A DNA stretch of 64,000 bases from Lycium barbarum (lineage: Eukaryota > Streptophyta > Magnoliopsida > Solanales > Solanaceae): positions 59,210,782 to 59,274,781 of the forward strand of contig NC_083344.1 of NCBI RefSeq assembly GCF_019175385.1, in the 5' to 3' direction. Under the pieces are notes generated by a model. It was not told the origin of the DNA, did not search any database, and saw only the letters and a program-made list of their open reading frames with translations. Every line of letters starts with the position of its first letter. Position 1 is the stretch's first letter. Both the position numbers and the translations under genes were made by a program. Below, piece after piece: positions 59,383 through 64,000 of the stretch.

Positions 59383-60802
59383 TATAGAAGTAAAAGAGCG
59401 TCAATATGAAGATCCTCAGTTGAGCCATTATAAAGACACATTTCATGAAAAAGAGGAGTCCCCATTTGAAATTTCTATGGATGGAATTCTTAGATACCGA
59501 GGCAGGCTATGTGTTCCGAATGTTGCAGAATTACGTCATCGAATCCTCGAAGAAGCTCATTATTCTCGGTATTCTATTCACCCTGGTGCAACGAAGATGT
59601 ATAATGATCTCCAGTTGATATATTGGTGGGATGGCATGAAAAGAGACATAGTAGAATTTATGGCTCAATGTCCAAATTGCCAGCAAGTGAAAATCGAACA
59701 TCAAAAGCCAAGAGGATTATTGCAGGCAATGGAAATCCCTACTTGGAAATGGGAAGTGATCAATATGGATTTTATGGTGGGATTACCTCGTTCCCGAAGC
59801 AAGTATGATTCTATATAGGTGATCGTGGACAGACTCACCAAAGCAGCTCATTTTCTTCCTGTTAGAACTACATACTCAGCAGAACATTATGAAAGGTTGT
59901 ATCTCAAGGAGATTGTGCGACTTCATGGTATTTCGATATCCATTATCACAGATAGAGGAGTGCAATTTACAGCCAAATTCTGGAAATCTTTCCAAGAAGG
60001 TCTAGGTACTCAAGTAAAGCTTAGCACGGCATTTCATCCGTAGACTGATGGGCTAGCCGAACGTACCATTCAGACCTTGGAGGATATGTTAACAGCATGT
60101 GTTCTAGATTTTGGTGGTAGTTGGGATGACCACTTACCTCTAATCGAGTTTGCATACAACAATAGCTACCATTCCAGTATCCAAATGGCTCCGTATGAAG
60201 CTCTATATGGAAGGAAGGGTAGATCCCCAATTGGATGGTTTGAAATAGGAGAGGTACAGCTAATAGGCCCTGAGATAATTCAACAAGAAGTAGAAAAATT
60301 CAAGGTGATCCGAGATCGATTACTGACAGCCCAAAGTCGGCAAAAATCTTATGCGGACCACCGCCGGCGAGACTTAGAATTTCAAGTTGATGATTGGGTA
60401 TTCTTAAAGGTGTCACCAATGAAAGGAGTGATGAGATTTGGTAAGAAAGAAAAGTTAAGTCCTAGATACATTGGACCCTATAAGATTATCCGCAAGGTGG
60501 ATCAAGTAGCTTATGAATTGGACTTGCCTCCAGAACTTGATTTAGTCCATCCAGTTTTCCATGTCTCAATGCTCCACAAGTGTGTTGGAGATCCTACGAG
60601 GATTGTCCCAATAGATGATGTTCAAGTGAGAGAAAAGCTAGTCTATCAAGAACTGCCCATTGCCATATTAGACAGGCAAGTACGGAGACTTCGAAATAAG
60701 GAAATAGCCTCAGTTAAAGTCTTATGGCGAAATAACAACCGAGATGAAATGACTTGGGAAGCAGAAGAGAGTATGAAATCCAAATACCCGCACTTATTTT
60801 AG
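59383..60802 (+). pseudogene. pol: Host H pol second half: integrase and tail
   Basis: H pol resumes after E7 with 'IEVKERQYEDP'. It contains the integrase finger (about 59555-59700, 'HPGATKMY', 'YWWDGMKRDI', 'CPNCQQVK'), Asp at 59768, Asp at 59951 and Glu at 60059 (D-35-E spacing kept), GPY/F (about 60455-60490) and the chromodomain-like tail ending '[10 protein letters not shown]' with TAG 60800-60802. Two stops break it: TAG 59816-59818 in place of Trp and TAG 60041-60043 in place of Gln ('FHP-SDG'). The rest is open, so damage here is lighter than in the first half. Confidence 0.92.
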
Positions 60803-61052
60803 CCCCCAAAAGAAATCCACGATGAAACATCGAGATTGTGAGGTATATATGTTTTCTTTTTATGCATATGGGCCGTGTGTGGCCAACTTATATTGCTATT
60901 GTGTTGTGGCCCTGTGACGCAATGTTATTATGGGCTGTTGTGACAGGATGATAGTTCCATATTACAGGGGAAACTCGGGCAAAATTTTCATAGAATTCCC
61001 GAGTGCTTAAAATTCGAGGACGAATATTCCAAAAGGGGGGGGGGGGGGAGAA
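60803..61052 (+). promoter_or_regulatory. Host H 3' spacer and polypurine tract
   Basis: Non-coding spacer with an inverted repeat ACTCGGG...CCCGAGT (60973-61004) and 'aattcgaggacgaatattcc' at about 61011-61030. A purine tract with 14 consecutive G follows (61031-61052), ending at the LTR. Confidence 0.85.
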
Positions 61053-61652
61053 TGTTACACCCCGAAAAATTCCCCGTTGATGCACAGTGAATAAATTAAC
61101 GGAAGGCACGGAGTATACGATATTGCAATAAGTGAGATATGACATTTTATGACCCTAATTGAGATTCGCGAAGACATTCGGGGTAAGAGGAGAAAGTTTG
61201 CCAAGAGAGGGCAAGGCATACGATGTGTATCAGAAAGGATTTACGAGTATCGAATGAATGATGGCTTAATGATTTTTTGGAGAAGAGTTATAACGTCCCT
61301 TAGATTGTTAATGAAGTGTTAAACAAGTGTGAAAAAGGTTCCATAAGGATTTGAGATCAAACAAAGTGACGAGAACAAAATCGGAGAAGAGATAGATTAT
61401 ACGACCAATTATACGGTTAGTATAATATTATACAGTCCGTATAATGGTCCGCAGAATCGTCACAGGGAAGGTCCCTCACTGATGGGATTATACGGTCACT
61501 TATACGGACCGTATAAAATTATACGGACCGTACAATGTGTTGTATAATGGTCACAGAATGAGTTGTTGCTGGATAGTTTTACGATCACTTATACGGACCG
61601 TATAAGTGTCCGTAATAATTTAGTCGGGACAGATTTTAAAAGTTGATATAAG
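61053..61652 (+). repeat. Host H 3' LTR, first 600 bases
   Basis: It begins TGTTACACCCCG and is cut by E9 at 61652. It contains a cluster of TATACGGACCGTATA palindromes (61501-61515, 61520-61534 with one change, 61590-61604) plus half sites from about 61395. Its sequence is unlike the other LTRs, although the pol genes are alike. Confidence 0.85.
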
Positions 61653-62791
61653 TGTCACGACTCAACCCGATAGGCCATGACTAGTGCCCGAGCTGGACAC
61701 TCGTATACGAACCTGTTAGATATAGTCAGACTAAAACCAAGGATACTAGGGAAACTTGTAAAAGCAAACGATACACTCATAACGCCATATAACATAATGA
61801 ACCTGTCTCCTAAGGAGTCACAGCTAACAAAAACATAACATATTATCCAAGCCGACAAGGCAGCCACTATAAGCGGAAATACTCAAAACATACCATATCG
61901 ATAGCTGACCAAAACCTATATACAACCCATACATGTCTACAGACCTCTAAGAGTATACAAGTGAAATATGACAGGACAGGGCCCCGCCGTACCCATGGAT
62001 ATGCATAAGTCTACATCTAAGGATCTGTACCAAAATAACTTAGGCTCCGGAACAATGGAGCTCTCCAAATAGCTGAGCAGAAGTCCTAGGCTAGAGGATC
62101 ACAAAACTGAGTGTCTGTACCTGCGGGCATGAAATGCAGCCCCCGAAGAAAGGGGGTCAGTACGAGAAATGTACTGAGTATATAAAGCATGAAATACAAT
62201 AAGAAGATCATGACTGAATAAAATATAACAGGAGACAAGTATGATAAGCAAAGATACCAATGCATCTGTGCCTTACGAGATAAGAATCATGCATATCTAT
62301 ATAATATGACATACCCGGCCCATTATGGGACTCGCTAAATGAAGTCATACACATATATACCGTACCCGGACCTCTAGTGAAGGTCTCGGTGAAATAATCA
62401 TATATATATATATATATATATATACCGTACCCGGCCCTCTAGTGAAGGACTCGGTGAACAATGCAATGAAACTGTGCACGAATACATACCCGGCCCGAGA
62501 CTCGATAAAATGATGTAATAACGCTATGCACGATTAGAATATCATGAGCAACCATATGCAAACTAAATCATCATCTGAGACTCAATAGAATAATTAGAAT
62601 GAACTTACACTTGAGAATCAAGACAACAGTCACGTCAAGTACCACTGAGAACTAGAATTCATTGGAGTCATAATGCAAGTGAGACTCATAAAATTATTTC
62701 TGAACTCCTTGAATAACCTTGGAGCACCCTCGAATGTTACTATGGACTATATCAAAATAGGACTTCAGGAATCATAGACACGTATCAGGAC
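61653..62791 (-). repeat. E9: gypsy LTR, minus strand, cut by E10
   Basis: It starts TGTCACGACTC at 61653 and reads closely like the left end of E3 (same family) up to 'gacttcaggaatcatagacacgtatcag' near 62761-62788, where E10 begins. The paired hairpins (about 62137-62174) are present. It belongs to an element whose remainder lies beyond the window, and it interrupts the host H LTR. Confidence 0.88.
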
Positions 62792-64000
62792 TGATGCAAG
62801 CCCACTTGCCTCAAGGCCATTTGCAAGGAGCCAAGCCTGGGAATTACAACACTTGCAAAGCCTATTCAAGAAGCGGGAGGCTCTTGAGTATACTTTTGAT
62901 GAGCACCTTGGATCCCAAGTCCATTTGTTGATGAAGATTGTTTAGGGAGAAGAAGAGGAAATGGGAAGTTACTACAATGGCTAAAAGATGAAGAGTTGGC
63001 TATTTTTGCAAAGGAGATTTCAAGAGTTTGAAGAAAGAAGAATAGCCAAACAAGGCCCTTGTCTCATCATGGGTGTTTATGTCATTTTGCTATCTTTTAT
63101 TTCTAGCATAGTATAAATAGTTCTTTTCTTCTTCATGGAAGACTTACACTATTTTGATTATTGATATTTTGAGATTGTAAACACTTTGAGTGTGAGAGCT
63201 TGTTTAGCCTTGGATTGAATTCTTGTTGAGAGGATTGGTTATTCGGGATTCCAAATCCCTCTTGGTCATCCTAAGAAGTTGGTGTCTCTTTTGTTCTTAA
63301 TTTAGAGGTCTTAGTTTTCTATAACTTTGGTTGCTAAATTAGATCTTAAGTTGTGTCAAATTATCTATCCTATTCTTTTCTTGCATTTTAATTATCTTTT
63401 CGTTCTTAATCTTGTATCAATTGGTATCAGAGCTTAGCTTGGGCTAGTTCCAACAAATCTAGTCTTGGGTTTTGATTCAACAAACAAAAAAACAAAAAAA
63501 TCTCGAATTTTCTTGTTGAATTTGTTGAATCTAGTGTTAGATTTGAGTTCCTTAGAGTTTTAGGGTTTCAAATCTGAAGTTTCGAGTCATTCCAAGTTTT
63601 TTTGAGATTTTCACCATTGTTGAGTTGAAGAACTTGAAGTGGGTCTTGTTGATTTGGGTGAAATTGGTACTTGAAACTTATTGGGCTTTGTTCTACAAGT
63701 CTTGGGGAGTCTAGATTTGAAAATTGAAGGAAAAACAACTTGATTTGAAGGTAGTTGAAATTTTGAATTTTTTGGTATTCTTGAAGACCTTCAAATCTTC
63801 ATAAGGAAGAAGACTCTCCAAAGGGGCATTTAATCCAAAGTTTTCAAGTCAAGGTTTCGGGAAAAAGTGTTTTTCTACCCCAAAATGGTAACTACTAGGT
63901 TTTTGTAGGCCCAAGGACACATAAGGTCGGAAATCGGACCCAAGATACAAGAAAATTCGAATACGAGACGTCATCAGGGAAACTGGTATACGGTCTATTG
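62792..64000 (+). mobile_element. E10: 5' end of a second E7-type element
   Basis: The LTR 62792-63419 starts TGATGCAAGCCC and ends CTTGTATCA. A canonical primer site TGGTATCAGAGC is at 63422-63433, and leader sequence runs to the window edge. LTR core and leader match E7 (TATAAATA, 'agcttagcttgggctagttcc', the 'aaggaagaagactctccaaa' block), with many differences. No coding sequence is reached before 64000. Confidence 0.9.
63112..63119 (+). promoter_or_regulatory. TATA box in E10 LTR
   Basis: TATAAATA about 320 bases into the LTR, at a comparable place to E7, preceded by 'ctagcatag' and followed by a CT-rich stretch. Confidence 0.7.

Overview
This 64 kb window reads as repeat-rich plant nuclear DNA. 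I see no host gene, no tRNA or rRNA gene and no bacterial-style operon. Every base I could place belongs to an LTR retrotransposon. Most are Ty3/gypsy elements with LTRs of about 2.6-3.4 kb, a tRNA-iMet primer site (TGGTATCAGAGC), a single gag-pol frame and a C-terminal chromodomain-like tail, which is the pattern of the Tekay/Del chromoviruses. Two other elements are smaller-LTR, non-autonomous types. A large flowering-plant genome is the natural source. Solanaceae would fit, but I cannot prove that from the sequence.

The window is a nested stack. One old + strand gypsy element, called host H, survives as three pieces: gag 11153-11429, gag-pol 41632-44012, and integrase to partial 3' LTR 59383-61652. 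Its frame joins exactly across each insertion. Inserted into H are: E2 (minus, 6806-11152, cut on its left by E1 at 1-6805); E3 (minus, 11430-41626, target duplication TGCGC); E7 (plus, small-LTR LARD-type, 44013-59377, duplication CTGAA/CTTAA); and E9 (minus LTR, from 61653). Inserted into E3 are E4 (17822-26194, duplication CCTCC), E5 (truncated LTR, 26207-29127) and E6 (29166-37916, duplication ATAAC). Inserted into E7 is E8 (44991-55912, duplication GTATT). Inserted into E9 is E10 (62792 to the window end), a relative of E7. LTR divergence agrees with this order: E3 LTRs differ clearly, while E6 LTRs are almost identical.

Function: E1, E3, E8 and H carry protease, reverse transcriptase, RNase H, integrase and the tail, but each has nonsense codons or frameshifts, so none can make an intact polyprotein as written. 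E6 encodes only gag and the start of protease. E4 encodes nothing recognisable. E2 has an unrelated acidic ORF in the gag position. E7 has a gag-less ORF of unknown function. The youngest insertions therefore probably depended on enzymes supplied by other copies.

The most interesting signals are non-coding. (1) A leader hairpin about 65 nt downstream of the primer site has a six-base self-complementary loop. Its sequence changes between families (GTGCAC or GCCGGC), but its symmetry and stem are kept. (2) A 48-52 nt mini-exon-like unit lies inside the LTRs of at least six elements, flanked by good acceptor and donor sites. (3) A conserved palindrome, CTGCCGAAATTTCGGCAG, sits in the middle of otherwise divergent LTRs. 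(4) Most LTR families carry their own perfect palindrome next to the TATA box.
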